Source of the DNA: Microcoleus sp. CAWBG506
GTDB lineage: Bacteria > Cyanobacteriota > Cyanobacteriia > Cyanobacteriales > Microcoleaceae
Assembly (NCBI GenBank): GCA_020883125.1
Contig: JAHREW010000028.1
Coordinates: forward strand, 20,124-84,123
Direction: 5' to 3'
DNA length: 64,000 bases
Made by a program: the position numbers and the translations under genes. Under the pieces are notes generated by a model that saw nothing but the letters and a program-made list of their open reading frames with translations, did no database searches and had not been told where the DNA came from. How positions within the stretch are numbered: the first letter of the stretch is position 1; every line of letters starts with the position of its first letter. This document shows, in pieces, positions 17,446 to 27,384 of the stretch.

Positions 17446-19047
17446 CTAAATCACGAAAGGTTCGATCGCACTATCGTGCCACTTCCGGTCAAATCGTTCC
17501 GCCACCAAAGGTCGGACTCGGAACTTGGGCGGGGATCCATCCAAAACATCAATCCGCAAACACGAATAAGGACGCCGTTTCTGGGAACCTTGACCGCTGC
17601 GGCCGACATATAGCAAAGATTCCGCTACCGGGCGGCCGACTTTTGTTCCCTCCGCCGATCGCGCCAACTCATATACTGGATAACCGGAAGCTTCCTCCAA
17701 CACTGGCCCTTCCACACGCTGACGACGCAGACTGTGGCCACTTCCCCCACAGATAATCCAATTAATATGAGAATCAGCGTGACCCGTATCCCCAGTCCGC
17801 AGGTATTCCAGACAATGAGCGTGGCCAGTGAGCACTAAATCTACTAACGGACGCCCCCGCAACTCCTCCCCAACTCCCCGCGCCACCGCATCGAATACCT
17901 CCCGTAAACGCCACCGAACAGCCAAAGTTTGAGCTTGATTCCACTTAGTCGCCTCAGTCACGTAGGGGGGATGGTGCAGGTAAATTACCCGCCCCCGCAC
18001 CTGGGAATCAGCCCAAGATGCAATCAAACCGCGTTTCAGCCATTCGAGTTGTTCAAAGTCAGTAGCCGCGGTTTGGTCCGGGGAGAGTTGTTTGTCAATA
18101 TCCATCAGCATTTCGTCAACTTGCGCTAATTTGGCACGCAAGTCGTCTAGCTGTTCGGCTTCCGACGGAATTTCCGGCTTCAGACGAGCGGAGGTTTCCA
18201 GCATTTCGGTTTTTTCTTGCTCCAATTTCTCCCTTTCTTGTGCCAAATTCCGGCGGCGAAGGTCGCCCTCTTTGGTTTTTGGGAGTGGCAAAGGTTCGTT
18301 AAAGGTGTTGGAATCGAGAGCAAAGAAGTCAATGTCGCCACTGCGGAAACTGTAGTAACGGTTGGGTAAGCGGGTAAAGCTTCCTGGTTGGTAGCGCAAG
18401 CAGCGGCCTGTGTTGGTTTGAGCCGTGTAGTGGGTGTCTAGGTGGCGATCGAGTTCTCCCGGCAGTTTGTGAGCTTGCAGGTAGTCGAGAAAGGCTTTAG
18501 CATAGGTATTGCCACGATCGGAACCGTGCCAACCTACATCCAGATCTAACTTTGAGCCTAACAGGTGGCGCAGTGGCTTTGCCGTAGCCGAGAGAATGCC
18601 GTAGACGATGGGTAAGTCGTAATAGTCGTGATTTCCCGGTACTGGTAGGAACGGAAAATTGAATATCATGCGATCGTAGGCAATCCGAGATGGCGCATCG
18701 CCACCCACTAGAAACTCGCGGTAAGGGCGAATGAAGTTTTGCAAATAGTATTCGCTGGAACCGACTAGATAAACGACATCGCCTGTATGCAGCAGAAAAC
18801 GGCAATTTTGGCGCTCGTGCAGCATCAGTTCCGCAACTTGGCGCTGGGGGTTGTGACCCCGGTGGTTGCCGGTGCCGCTGTCCCCTGCGACTAAAAACGA
18901 AAACTCTGGATCGTCTGGAACTCGATCGTCCAAAATTATCTTAGTTTGGTCGATCGCCCGATCGGCGATCGATTTATCTTGCCACCGTACCCGCTCTTTC
19001 ATCTTGCGGACTTTTACCGAAATTGGCGGGTCGGACACGAATTTCAC
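17446..19047 (-). CDS. Calcineurin-like metallophosphoesterase
   Basis: 533 residues from a GTG at 19047 (gggag lies about 10 nt upstream); an ATG at 19002 is the alternative. The dinuclear-metal motifs appear in order: FLVAGDSGTGNH, LLHTGDVVYLVG, PVPGNHDYYD, YLHHPPYV and LVLTGHAHCLEY. A long charged coiled coil lies between the third and fourth motifs (residues about 255-320, rich in E, K and R), an insertion that could hold a partner. There is no signal peptide, so it is cytoplasmic. Substrate unknown: phosphoester hydrolysis is known for the fold, specificity cannot be inferred. The C-terminal 70 residues are specific to this subgroup. Confidence 0.85.
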   Translation of the reverse strand: MKFVSDPPISVKVRKMKERVRWQDKSIADRAIDQTKIILDDRVPDDPEFSFLVAGDSGTGNHRGHNPQRQVAELMLHERQNCRFLLHTGDVVYLVGSSEYYLQNFIRPYREFLVGGDAPSRIAYDRMIFNFPFLPVPGNHDYYDLPIVYGILSATAKPLRHLLGSKLDLDVGWHGSDRGNTYAKAFLDYLQAHKLPGELDRHLDTHYTAQTNTGRCLRYQPGSFTRLPNRYYSFRSGDIDFFALDSNTFNEPLPLPKTKEGDLRRRNLAQEREKLEQEKTEMLETSARLKPEIPSEAEQLDDLRAKLAQVDEMLMDIDKQLSPDQTAATDFEQLEWLKRGLIASWADSQVRGRVIYLHHPPYVTEATKWNQAQTLAVRWRLREVFDAVARGVGEELRGRPLVDLVLTGHAHCLEYLRTGDTGHADSHINWIICGGSGHSLRRQRVEGPVLEEASGYPVYELARSAEGTKVGRPVAESLLYVGRSGQGSQKRRPYSCLRIDVLDGSPPKFRVRPLVAERFDRKWHDSAIEPFVI

Positions 19048-19495
19048 GCCACTTCATCTCCCAATAAGTTGAATTCCTAGTTAATAGTGCGACGAACGAT
19101 CGAGTTTTTGCATCTCTCTAAAAGCAGAAAATTGACTTAAGACGGGGTTTTAAACCCAGTTTTTTGATAAAGTAGCCCAGCAACTTTTGTCAACCCTCAA
19201 CCCAGAAAAAATACTGTGAGATTGGCACCGCAGGAAGCTGAATTGCCACCATCCCAAAGCTTTTGTCGGCTTTAGTGTAATTCAAGATACCGATCGCCTC
19301 TGTTTGACCCCTCGCCACAAATCTCCAAGTTTTAATGTTTTAAATTTTCTCTCTCTCCCAGTCTTTCCCCCTATCGCCTTCTGCCTCTGTCTCCCATGCG
19401 AGCAGTTTTGATCGATGAATCATGGCACGATCGCAGCGCATTTTGATACCATTCAATCAAACGGAGGAATCAGGGAATGCACGGGAGGTGCGTAA
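19048..19495. other. Intergenic region between divergent genes
   Basis: 448 bp without a gene, holding the divergent promoters of the metallophosphoesterase and the HD protein. Some direct AT-rich sequence; no clear hairpin or dispersed repeat was recognised. Confidence 0.4.
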
Positions 19496-20881
19496 ATGGA
19501 ACTCTTTGGAGAACAAAAACGGTGCTTGGATTGCTTAGTGACGTCGATCGAACAATTAGGAGGTCGAGTAGACGTTCCCAAGCTAGAGCAGATAGCCGAA
19601 CTCATCATTCAAACCATGAGGGGGCCTTGGCGCTATTTTCACACGTCGGAACATATTTTTGAGGTCGGGGGGTCGGTCGATCCGATCGAAGTGTTGGCGG
19701 CGCTATTTCACGACCTGGTGTACGTGCAAGTCGATCAGGGAGTAAATTTTAATATCAGTAGCGCCCTTTGTCCTTTTGTCAAGGAGGTGCGATCGCAGTT
19801 AGTGATTAGGGATGAAGCCGAACTCCCCAACGATGCTATGTATGACCTTGTGACGGCCGTATTTGGGTTTTTCCCCTGCCAAACTCTCTCTCCCTTTGCC
19901 GGTCAAAATGAATTCTTGAGTGCGGTGATTGCAGGGAAATGTTTGGAACCTTTTTTGCCTCCTCGGACGATCGTTCAAATTGCAGCCTGCATTGAAGCTA
20001 CTATTCCTTTTCGTGGAGTTTCGCCCAACGGTTTAAGTGCGATCGAACTTTTGCACCAGCGTTTGGTCAATGTAAATCGTGATTTTAATTTAGGATTAAC
20101 AGATGCAGAACTCTGCGAAATTGTCAAGCGATCGGTCCGATTAGCAAATCGCGATGTCGAGAATTTTGCCTCTCCAAATTCCTCTAACTTCTTAGACAAT
20201 ACTTGGAATTTGATGCCCGAAACCAACCACGAATTGAGCAACGTCAATTCCTATACTGTGGGTGGATATCGCAGATCCTTACAAAAAATGGAAGGGTTTT
20301 TGAATTTCCTCAAACCAGAACTGGTTTTTCAGCAGTTCATGGAAGAACCAGACGATGAAACCTACACTAACATGATTGCCCGCACCAGAAAGAATATTGC
20401 TGTTGCCAAACTGTATTTGGGTATCAAGCTGATTACGATCGCTATCTTAGAAGCCCTTTCCTACCGTTTGGGGCGCGACATTCCCCTTTCTACTATGATG
20501 GGAGAATTACGCGCACCTGGATTTACAACCTCTGCCTTAGAGGACTACTTACCAGAGCGCAATATCGCCTATCCGCTCGAAAATCAGTTACAAAAACAAG
20601 TCTTAGATTTGTTAGAGATAGGACGCAATCAAGAATCTCCCTATGATATTAAAAACTCCCCTGTTTCTACGTTTATTATCAAATCTATTGGCTTTGCAGA
20701 AACTGACAGCTTTTTGAAAAAAGCTCACGATTTTTTCGCAGGTCATATTTCTTCAGAAGAACTTCTCTCCTACTGCGATGCCGAGGTTATTGATACCATA
20801 ACATCAGGAGTTATGAAACTTTTTGATAGTAGAAAGATGGCTTTAGGGAAAGTTCAATTAGCACATAAGGTGATTTCTTAG
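19496..20881 (+). CDS. HD-domain-like protein
   Basis: 461 residues with a strong ribosome-binding site (gggaggtgcgtaa then ATG). Residues 25-85 resemble the predicted metal-dependent HD phosphohydrolases: MRGPWRYFHTSEHIFEV supplies the H-x-x-x-H and LAALFHDLVYV the HD pair. The remaining 370 residues are helical and not recognised; they include a later segment (YLGIKLITIAILEALSYRLG) that may bind a ligand. HD enzymes hydrolyse phosphates of nucleotides or cyclic dinucleotides; the substrate is unknown here. A hairpin terminator follows the stop. Family call moderately sure, function open. Confidence 0.65.
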   Translation: MELFGEQKRCLDCLVTSIEQLGGRVDVPKLEQIAELIIQTMRGPWRYFHTSEHIFEVGGSVDPIEVLAALFHDLVYVQVDQGVNFNISSALCPFVKEVRSQLVIRDEAELPNDAMYDLVTAVFGFFPCQTLSPFAGQNEFLSAVIAGKCLEPFLPPRTIVQIAACIEATIPFRGVSPNGLSAIELLHQRLVNVNRDFNLGLTDAELCEIVKRSVRLANRDVENFASPNSSNFLDNTWNLMPETNHELSNVNSYTVGGYRRSLQKMEGFLNFLKPELVFQQFMEEPDDETYTNMIARTRKNIAVAKLYLGIKLITIAILEALSYRLGRDIPLSTMMGELRAPGFTTSALEDYLPERNIAYPLENQLQKQVLDLLEIGRNQESPYDIKNSPVSTFIIKSIGFAETDSFLKKAHDFFAGHISSEELLSYCDAEVIDTITSGVMKLFDSRKMALGKVQLAHKVIS

Positions 20882-20944
20882 AATATCATTCATTACTGGA
20901 GCAAATTTCATATCTTCTAATCCCCCTTTTTTTTAAAGTTTTGA

Positions 20945-20976
20945 CCCTCTTCCCCCTAAAAAAAGGGGGAAGAGGG
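20945..20976. terminator. Bidirectional hairpin between convergent genes
   Basis: A 12-bp perfect stem, CCCTCTTCCCCC (20945-20956) with GGGGGAAGAGGG (20965-20976), and an A-rich 8-nt loop, between the HD gene (+) and the DUF4342 gene (-). Flanking T and A runs are weak, so it is also consistent with a dispersed poly-C/poly-G repeat. Confidence 0.55.
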
Positions 20977-21014
20977 GGGATAGAATCACTGATTATTATC
21001 CCAACCCCTAGGGG

Positions 21015-21413
21015 TTAAGTAGTCTCATTCTTTTCGATAATGATAGTCATGTGAGCTACTAAAGCACCGATCGCCCCTACTGCTGCAATCACTGGAAACA
21101 ACGCCGCCCCGATCACTCCACCGACTACTCCCACCGTCAGAGGCACTTCTATCAAGATCCGCCCCTCTTCATTTTTGATAATTATCCGGCGGATATTGCC
21201 TTCGTGAATCAGTTCTTTAACTTTAGCAACCAAATCATCACCATTAATCTTTAACTCCTCAACGCTCACTTTTTGCTGAGTATAAACAGGGGTTTCTAGA
21301 GGTGGTACTTCCACTCCACTAACTTTTTGGGCCGAAACTTTAGTGCCTACAGGTATCGAGTCAATTTCTCTTTCGCCGACTTGTTCTTGTTCGCGGTCTG
21401 TGTATGTGTCCAT
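21015..21413 (-). CDS. DUF4342 protein
   Basis: 132 residues. The C-terminal 85 residues match the DUF4342 family: VSVEELKINGDDLVAKVKELIHEGNIRRIIIK, then EGRILIEVPLTVGVVGGVIGA and a hydrophobic stretch (ALFPVIAAVGAIGALVAHMTI) likely to be one or two membrane helices. The family has a UBA-like helical start and is often predicted to be membrane bound; no function is known. The N-terminal 45 residues are acidic and variable. Strong ribosome-binding site (aaggaagggag) before the ATG. Monocistronic. Confidence 0.8.
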   Translation of the reverse strand: MDTYTDREQEQVGEREIDSIPVGTKVSAQKVSGVEVPPLETPVYTQQKVSVEELKINGDDLVAKVKELIHEGNIRRIIIKNEEGRILIEVPLTVGVVGGVIGAALFPVIAAVGAIGALVAHMTIIIEKNETT

Positions 21414-21978
21414 TCTTTCTTCTCCCTTCCTTTAGGTATTTTTTTTATATAATTACTCTAATTAACACCGAAATTGTTGTTAAGTCATCTTTCTTTTGGC
21501 TGATATTAACCAGAGCAAAAGTTATTCAGAGAATCATTCCCTCAATGGCCTGGGCGGGCACGCACCTACAAAACCCTGATTTTTCTGAGAATGACACAGC
21601 CAAACCCCTCTTCCTTGTGCCAATAGGCTAACTGTCTACCCATCGCCCCCGCATCGCCCCAGCTCGAAAAAGCCTCTAATCCAGACAGAGGAAGGATTAG
21701 AGCTATATTTTTACGGCTGAGTGCTTCCGACTCAGCAACTGTGCACATTGAAAAAGTGACATTGTACTGAAATGGCGATCGACCCATAGTTAATACACTT
21801 AGCACATCTAGTTCGGCAAATCACCCATGGAAATCCTCACTTCCTGCCCTCAAATTAGGCTCCAATCAAACTCTGTGAAATCCCCAGAAAAAGTCGCGCC
21901 CCCGGAAGTTCCCACCGTTAATATCCTAGAGTTTTTAATGAGAATTGCCTAAACAGAAAACGGGAAGAAGAAGAAATT
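21414..21978. other. Long intergenic region with two stable hairpins
   Basis: 565 bp without a convincing gene. Two hairpins stand close together: CTCTAATCC/GGATTAGAG (21674-21682 with 21694-21702) and GCTGAGT/ACTCAGC (21716-21722 with 21730-21736). They could be part of a small RNA or a terminator pair. The rest should hold the promoter of the DUF4342 gene and of the decayed AAA-like gene. Confidence 0.4.
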
Positions 21979-23935
21979 ATGCTCCAACTTGTATCAAAAC
22001 CCAGCCAACTGCAACAAGTCGAAGTTTCTGTTTGCCAAAACCCAGGTAAAATAGAAAAGTTTCCTTTTTTTTCCAGTTTAATTTCAGTGTCAGATTTGCC
22101 AGCGACAGAATTTGAATATCAAGTAGGGGGAAGTTTGCCCCCAAATTCTCCTACCTATGTCACCAGGGCTGCCGATCGCGAACTTTACAAATCTTTAAAA
22201 GCCGGTGAGTTTTGCTATGTACTAACTTCCCGACAAATGGGAAAGTCGAGTTTGCGCGTACAAGCAGCCCGCCGCTTGCAAGCAGAAGGTACTGTCTGCG
22301 GTACTGTTGATATTACAGGCATTGGCACTACCGATATGACTCCCATGCAGTGGTATGCGGGTTTTACTGGCACTCTCGCCAACAGCTTTAAAATTAAGTC
22401 GATCAATTTTAGGACTTGGTGGCGCGATCGAGAACACTTACCACCAGTCTTAAGATTAAATGAATTTATCGAACAAGTGTTGCTTCCTTCCACAGAACGC
22501 AATATAGTTATTTTTATAGATGAAATTGACAGCGTTCTTTCCCTCAAATTTTCCAGCGATGATTTTTTTGCAATGATCCGAGGATGCTACAATAAACGCG
22601 CTGAAAATCCCGAATATAACCGCCTTACTTTTGCCTTATTTGGAGTCACGACTCCTCAAGATTTAATTGCTGATAAAACCAGAACCCCGTTTAATATAGG
22701 TCGCCCCATTGAACTCAAAGGATTTGCGCTAGACGAAGCAATCCCTTTAGCTCAAGGATTTTCCGAACAAATAGAAAACTCCCTAGAAGTGCTCAAATAA
22801 ATCTTGGAATGGACGGGAGGACAGCCTTTTCTTACTCACAAAATCTGTAAATTAGCTTCCGAAAAATTAGCAATCCAAGCAAGTAATCTATCTGGCGGAA
22901 ATCAACCTAAATATCGAGGGGCTAACACTCAATTATTCATGGCAGATTTAGTGCATTCGAGTGCCGTAAACAACTGGGAATTTCAAGACGAACCGGAACA
23001 TCTGAAAACAATTCGCGATCGCCTCCTGAGACATCCGCAACGCAGGGCTGGTTTGCTAGGACTTTACCAAAAAATATTGTCAAATCTCACATCTGTCACT
23101 ATTCTCAATAACTGGCAAGATGCCTGTTCCACAAACAGTGAATTTGATGGTGGGGTGGACACGGAGATAGCCTTAGTTCAAGATAGTCCAGAAAAAATGG
23201 AATTATTACTTTCAGGTTTAATCGTCAAAGATGGACAAAGACTGAGAGTCTATAATCCGATTTACGCCTCAGTTTTTAACCAAGAGTGGATAGAAAAAGA
23301 ATTAGCCAAACTGCGGCCTTACTCGGAGTCGATCTCCGCTTGGGAAGCCTCCAATCATACCGACACTCCCCGCTTGCTGCAAGGTACAGCGCTAGCAGAA
23401 GCCTTAAGCTGGGCCGCAGACAAAAGCTTGAGCGATCGAGATTATCAATTTCTGTCAGCCAGCCAAGAATTAGAAAACCTGCAAGTACAAAAAGCTTTAT
23501 CCACAGAAAAAGCAGCGTCAAAAATATTAACCGAAGCCAATTTAGTCTTGACAAAAGCTCAAAATAAAGCTAAGCTAACAATCCAATTAAGCCTGTTAGG
23601 AATTGCGACCACTACTACGATTGCTGTCGGCATTATAACTCACGCCCAACGAGTCACCAGAAAAATAGAAAATCAAAAAAAACAAGCAATAATTGCCCAA
23701 ATAGAAGCCCTAAACTCTACAGCCGAGATTTCCCTGGCCTAGGACCAACTAGGAGCTTTAATTGCCGCAGTCAGCGCCGGGAAAAAACGTGGAAGCTGGG
23801 GAACTTGACAAATTGCTGACTATCGGGTGCGATCGACTCAGAGACTACCTACAATACAATCCGAATGTTGAAAAAGACCGACATTTGTGCGATCGCAAAC
23901 AGAAAATCAATATACCTAATTTTTTCAATAAGTAG
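21979..23935 (+). pseudogene. Decayed AAA-like/WD40 gene, WD40 domain lost
   Basis: Paralog of the 991-residue protein at 12276-15251. The first part (21979-22800) keeps YQVGGSLPPNSPTYVTR, the loop LTSRQMGKSSLRVQ and Walker B NIVIFIDEIDSVL. A TAA at 22798 interrupts it, and the same frame goes straight on with ILEWTGGQPFLTHKICKL to a TAG at 23740. After that, DQLGALIAAVSAGKK is still readable. In the next frame (from about 23795) the sequence LDKLLTIGCDRLRDYLQ and NPNVEKDRHLCD matches the usual extreme C-terminus of WD40 family members, ending at the TAG at 23933. So the whole propeller, several hundred residues, is missing. Two stops plus a deletion/frameshift: clearly dead. Confidence 0.85.
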
Positions 23936-23994
23936 GGTATCTAAATCCCATTTTATGTTTAATAGTTTATTACTTCTTCCTTTTTCATTCTGAT

Positions 23995-24375
23995 TCAAAA
24001 TCGGCAAACCCACTTCCACAAAGGATGACTAGGCCCCTGTTGGCGAATGCGGCTAACTTGTTGTTCCAAACGCTGTTTTTCTCGCATTGGTAATCCTCGC
24101 GCCATATTGCGACCTTGCCAAGTTAGCACTCCCAAAGTCATCCCCAAGCACAAACCCAAACCGAGAGTTGGCCAGCGGTGAAAGTATAAACCGTAACGCA
24201 CCGCAGCCCAAGTAAAGTTTTCGATGCACAAAGCAATTTCATCGCGCAAAGCCCAAATACTCAAAGAACCGACGCTAAGCCACAAAAATATAACAGTTAA
24301 CCAGCGACCGTATACTGTTAGTTTATGGAGCCTTTGGACTTCGATTTGAAAATTTGGATCGCTGTCATTAGTCAT
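23995..24375 (-). CDS. Two-helix membrane protein, unknown
   Basis: 126 residues, not assigned to a family. Two membrane helices are visible, about residues 26-46 (WLTVIFLWLSVGSLSIWAL) and about 68-90 (WPTLGLGLCLGMTLGVLTW). The C-terminal tail is basic and amphipathic (ARGLPMREKQRLEQQVSRIRQQG), likely cytoplasmic. Two Met codons lie close together at the start; the first is used. The upstream region is low-complexity ttgttat repeats. Sequence character suggests a conserved cyanobacterial membrane protein, function unknown. Confidence 0.6.
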   Translation of the reverse strand: MTNDSDPNFQIEVQRLHKLTVYGRWLTVIFLWLSVGSLSIWALRDEIALCIENFTWAAVRYGLYFHRWPTLGLGLCLGMTLGVLTWQGRNMARGLPMREKQRLEQQVSRIRQQGPSHPLWKWVCRF

Positions 24376-24432
24376 TGTTATTTGTTGTTTGTTATTTGTT
24401 ATTTGTTGTTGGTTGTTGGTTATTTGTTGTTG
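24376..24432. repeat. Low-complexity ttgttat-type heptamer repeat
   Basis: Degenerate tandem repeats of ttgttat/ttgttgt just upstream of the small membrane protein. Similar heptamer arrays occur at 27187, 48741 and 61683. Confidence 0.6.
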
Positions 24433-24435
24433 CCT

Positions 24436-24559
24436 GGGTGCATCTCAATGAGTGCAAATATATTCCTAGGGGCGAAGTATGACCGCTGTAAATCTCTGGT
24501 TATCACTAATAAATTGTCTGCGGTCATGCTTCGCCTATGCAAAATCGGGATGCTCCCCC
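24436..24559 (+). repeat. Dispersed repeat with 45-bp core, copy 1
   Basis: Left flank starting gggtgcatctcaatgagtgc, a core at 24481-24525 bounded by GACCGC and GCGGTC, and a right flank tgcttcgcctatgcaaaatc. A second copy lies at 32241-32367 with the flanks in inverted order but the core in the same absolute orientation. Confidence 0.85.
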
Positions 24560-24624
24560 TTGCCTTAGACCCTTAGACTACGTGGCGGTAGGCGCGTGCG
24601 AAGGGTCGAAGGGTCAATAGTCAA

Positions 24625-25593
24625 CTAAACTTCATCAGATGGACTCATGGCTTCTACAGGGACTGGGATAGAGTTGCCCGTGCGACTGCGCCACCAAGCT
24701 AGCAGCGTACTAGCAATGAAAATACTCGAATATGCACCAGCAATAAAACCCACAATCAAAGCTAAAGCAAAGTATTTGAGTGTTTCGCCACCAAACAAAA
24801 ATATTGAAAACAATGTCAGCAGCGTAGTAAAAGTCGTGTTAATTGACCTTCCCAGGGTCTGGATCACAGCATCATCGACAATTTGGTCGATCGACATACC
24901 GGGATTTAGCTTAATTACTTCCCGCACGCGATCGTAAATTACCACGGTATCATTAACAGAAAAACCGATGATTGTCAAGAGAGCAACTACAAATAAACTG
25001 TCTACTTCTATGCCTAGAACTAAACCCAAAAAGGAAAAAACACCAACAGTAATTAACACGTCGTGGAATAAAGCCACAAAAGCAAAAAAGGCATAATCCA
25101 ATTGAAATCGGAATGTCAGATAAATAGTAATCCCAGCAAAAGAGAGTAATAAAGCCAACAATCCCGAAGTAAATAATTGTTTACCGAGGGTAGGACCTAC
25201 CGTATCAATTTGAGTAGATTTAGGGGCAAAATCACCTATTTTTTCACTCAAAGCTGTTTGCAACTTAGTCCGCTTTTCCACATCCAAAGTTTTCGTTCGT
25301 AGCGATAAGCCTCGCTGTTCTTTGCCGATCACTTGAATGGTACTACCGGCTAAACCTTGGGTATCGAGGACTTCCCGGACAGCAGCAAGATCGATGGGTT
25401 TACAATTTTCAGGTTTCGTGCAGTCAAGTTCAAATTGTAGCCTAGTACCACCGATAAAGTCCAAACTAGGACGTAGGGGTGCGCGGATATCGGGACGAGT
25501 CCAAGAAATCGCCATCGAGACTATACCCGCAAGGATAATCGCGGCGGAAATACTCCACCAGATCGATCGCTGTTTGATTACACTGAATTTCAT
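24625..25593 (-). CDS. secF: Protein translocase subunit SecF
   Basis: 322 residues. One N-terminal helix ([15 protein letters not shown]), the periplasmic segment with [11 protein letters not shown], and the five-helix C-terminal part with the family signature [29 protein letters not shown]. SecF pairs with SecD to use the proton gradient to help pull proteins through SecYEG in the thylakoid and plasma membranes. It follows secD by 193 bp on the same strand; the gap contains two copies of a purine-rich/poly-C repeat. Complete. Confidence 0.95.
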   Translation of the reverse strand: MKFSVIKQRSIWWSISAAIILAGIVSMAISWTRPDIRAPLRPSLDFIGGTRLQFELDCTKPENCKPIDLAAVREVLDTQGLAGSTIQVIGKEQRGLSLRTKTLDVEKRTKLQTALSEKIGDFAPKSTQIDTVGPTLGKQLFTSGLLALLLSFAGITIYLTFRFQLDYAFFAFVALFHDVLITVGVFSFLGLVLGIEVDSLFVVALLTIIGFSVNDTVVIYDRVREVIKLNPGMSIDQIVDDAVIQTLGRSINTTFTTLLTLFSIFLFGGETLKYFALALIVGFIAGAYSSIFIASTLLAWWRSRTGNSIPVPVEAMSPSDEV

Positions 25594-25600
25594 AAGTTGA

Positions 25601-25755
25601 AGGAAGAGGGAAGAAGGAAGAGGGAAGAAGGAATAAGGAATAAGTCACCCCCCCAGCCCCCCCTTGGGGGGAAATTCAGGAAGAGGGAAGAGGGAAGAAG
25701 GAAGAGGGAATAAGTCACCCCCCCCCAGCCCCCCCTTGGGGGGAAATTCAGGAAG
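25601..25755. repeat. Duplicated 75-80 bp repeat between secD and secF
   Basis: Two copies (about 25601-25680 and 25681-25755) of a purine-rich gaagagggaagaagg tract, then aataagtcacccccccagcc, then a poly-C/poly-G palindrome, then gaaattcagga. Confidence 0.8.
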
Positions 25756-25786
25756 AAGGAAGCAATCAGTAGTTAACTGTTAACTG

Positions 25787-27178
25787 TTAACTATTGGCAG
25801 TTTTCGACAAATTAGGACAGAACCATTCAGGTTTCCGCAATTGTGGAAAGCCCAAAACTACCAACATCAGAGTGCGGCTACAAGTGATAGCAGTAAACAT
25901 ACTGACTGCGACACCCAAGGCTAGCGTTACAGCAAACCCTTTCACTAAACCAGCACCCAAGTAGAACAGCGCTGCACAAGCAATTAGCGTTGTGACATTA
26001 CCATCTAAAATGCTAGAAAAAGCCCGGTAAAAACCTGATTCTACAGAACGGTATAGAGTTTTTCCAGCCCGCAACTCTTCTCGCGTGCGTTCAAAAATCA
26101 GCACATTGGCATCCACAGCCATGCCAATGCTGAGCACAAAACCAGCAATTCCCGGTAGCGTTAAGGTTACTCCCAACAGCACGAAAGCAGCCCAAGTTAG
26201 CAAAGCATAAATCAACAGGGCAATATCTGCAATTACGCCAGGGAGTCGATAGTAGGCGATCATGAAAATCAAGACTAAAGCTAAACCCCCAATTCCTGCG
26301 GTGATACTGCTTTGAATACTGTCTTTACCCAAACTAGCACCGACAGTGCGGTTTTCAATAATTTCTACGGGTACTGGTAAAGCACCACCGCGCAGTTGCA
26401 CTCCTAAATCGTTAGCTTCTTGCGCTGTAAAACGACCTTGAATTACGGCATTTCCTCCTGTAATTCCTGTTTGGGCAAATTCCACGCCAACTACAGGAGA
26501 ACTAATCATTCTTTCATCTAGAAAAATGCCTAGAGTCCGTCCAGTTCCGGCTAAATTTTTAGTAAGTTCGCCAAATAATTCGCCTCCTTTTGTGTCGAAG
26601 CGGAGAGCGACATTCCATTCGTTACCACTGGGTTGAGCTTGAGCATCCTTCAGGTTGCTTCCGCCGAGTTCACTACTTTTGTATAGTTTCGAGATTGCCT
26701 CATTACTCCTTTTCAAAGCAGCCTGATTTTCTTTAAATGCTGCCTCATTGGGGGTAATTTTTAATGCTGCTTGTTTTGCGAGTAATTCCTGCTGCAACTG
26801 CCTCTCAATGGCTAATTGAGCTTCTGTTCCCGGCAGTTGTTCCCGGAATTCTAGCTTGGCGGTGCCGCCCAAAACTCGTTCTGCTTGCTGGGGGTCATTT
26901 ACTCCTGGCAATTGTACGAGAATTTGGTCTTCTCCTACTGTTTGTACTAAGGCTTCGGAAACTCCCAAACCGTTGACGCGATTTTCTACGATGCGTCGCA
27001 CTGCTTCTAACATTCCCTGGTCAATTTTGGGGATGGTGGGGGTAGTTTTGACTTGAATTGTGAGTTGTGAGCCTCCTTGCAAGTCTAATCCTAGCCGCGT
27101 AGGAAGTGTTACTATGACAGTAATGGCGGCGATGATTAAAACAAAAATTAGGGCTAATACTGAACGTTGTTTTTGCAT
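25787..27178 (-). CDS. secD: Protein translocase subunit SecD
   Basis: 463 residues, normal for cyanobacteria. An N-terminal helix is followed by TRLGLDLQGGSQLTIQV, a large periplasmic P1 domain (VNGLGVSEALVQTVGEDQILVQLPG), and the helical bundle with ALLTWAAFVLLGVTLTLPG and GIAGFVLSIGMAVDANVLI. It works with SecF in the accessory complex of Sec protein export. The order pdhB-secD-secF on one strand suggests a co-transcribed unit, although repeats sit in both gaps. Confidence 0.95.
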   Translation of the reverse strand: MQKQRSVLALIFVLIIAAITVIVTLPTRLGLDLQGGSQLTIQVKTTPTIPKIDQGMLEAVRRIVENRVNGLGVSEALVQTVGEDQILVQLPGVNDPQQAERVLGGTAKLEFREQLPGTEAQLAIERQLQQELLAKQAALKITPNEAAFKENQAALKRSNEAISKLYKSSELGGSNLKDAQAQPSGNEWNVALRFDTKGGELFGELTKNLAGTGRTLGIFLDERMISSPVVGVEFAQTGITGGNAVIQGRFTAQEANDLGVQLRGGALPVPVEIIENRTVGASLGKDSIQSSITAGIGGLALVLIFMIAYYRLPGVIADIALLIYALLTWAAFVLLGVTLTLPGIAGFVLSIGMAVDANVLIFERTREELRAGKTLYRSVESGFYRAFSSILDGNVTTLIACAALFYLGAGLVKGFAVTLALGVAVSMFTAITCSRTLMLVVLGFPQLRKPEWFCPNLSKTANS

Positions 27179-27186
27179 ATTTAATT

Positions 27187-27245
27187 ATTAGTCATTAGTC
27201 ATTAGTCATTAGTCATTAGTCATTAGTCATTAGTCATTAGTCATT
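27187..27245. repeat. Heptamer tandem repeat attagtc
   Basis: About eight copies of the 7-mer attagtc immediately upstream of secD, with a related inverted stretch (actaatg/actaata) at 27342-27382. Confidence 0.9.
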
Positions 27246-27384
27246 GGTCGGTAGTTAAAGGGAAGAAATAATCAATCTGTGCATCCGTGTTTTAGCATCA
27301 ATGTCCTGCTGGCCGATCTCGTTAGTCTTAGCGAACCACCAAATACTAATAACTAATAACTAATGACTAATGACTAATAACTAT

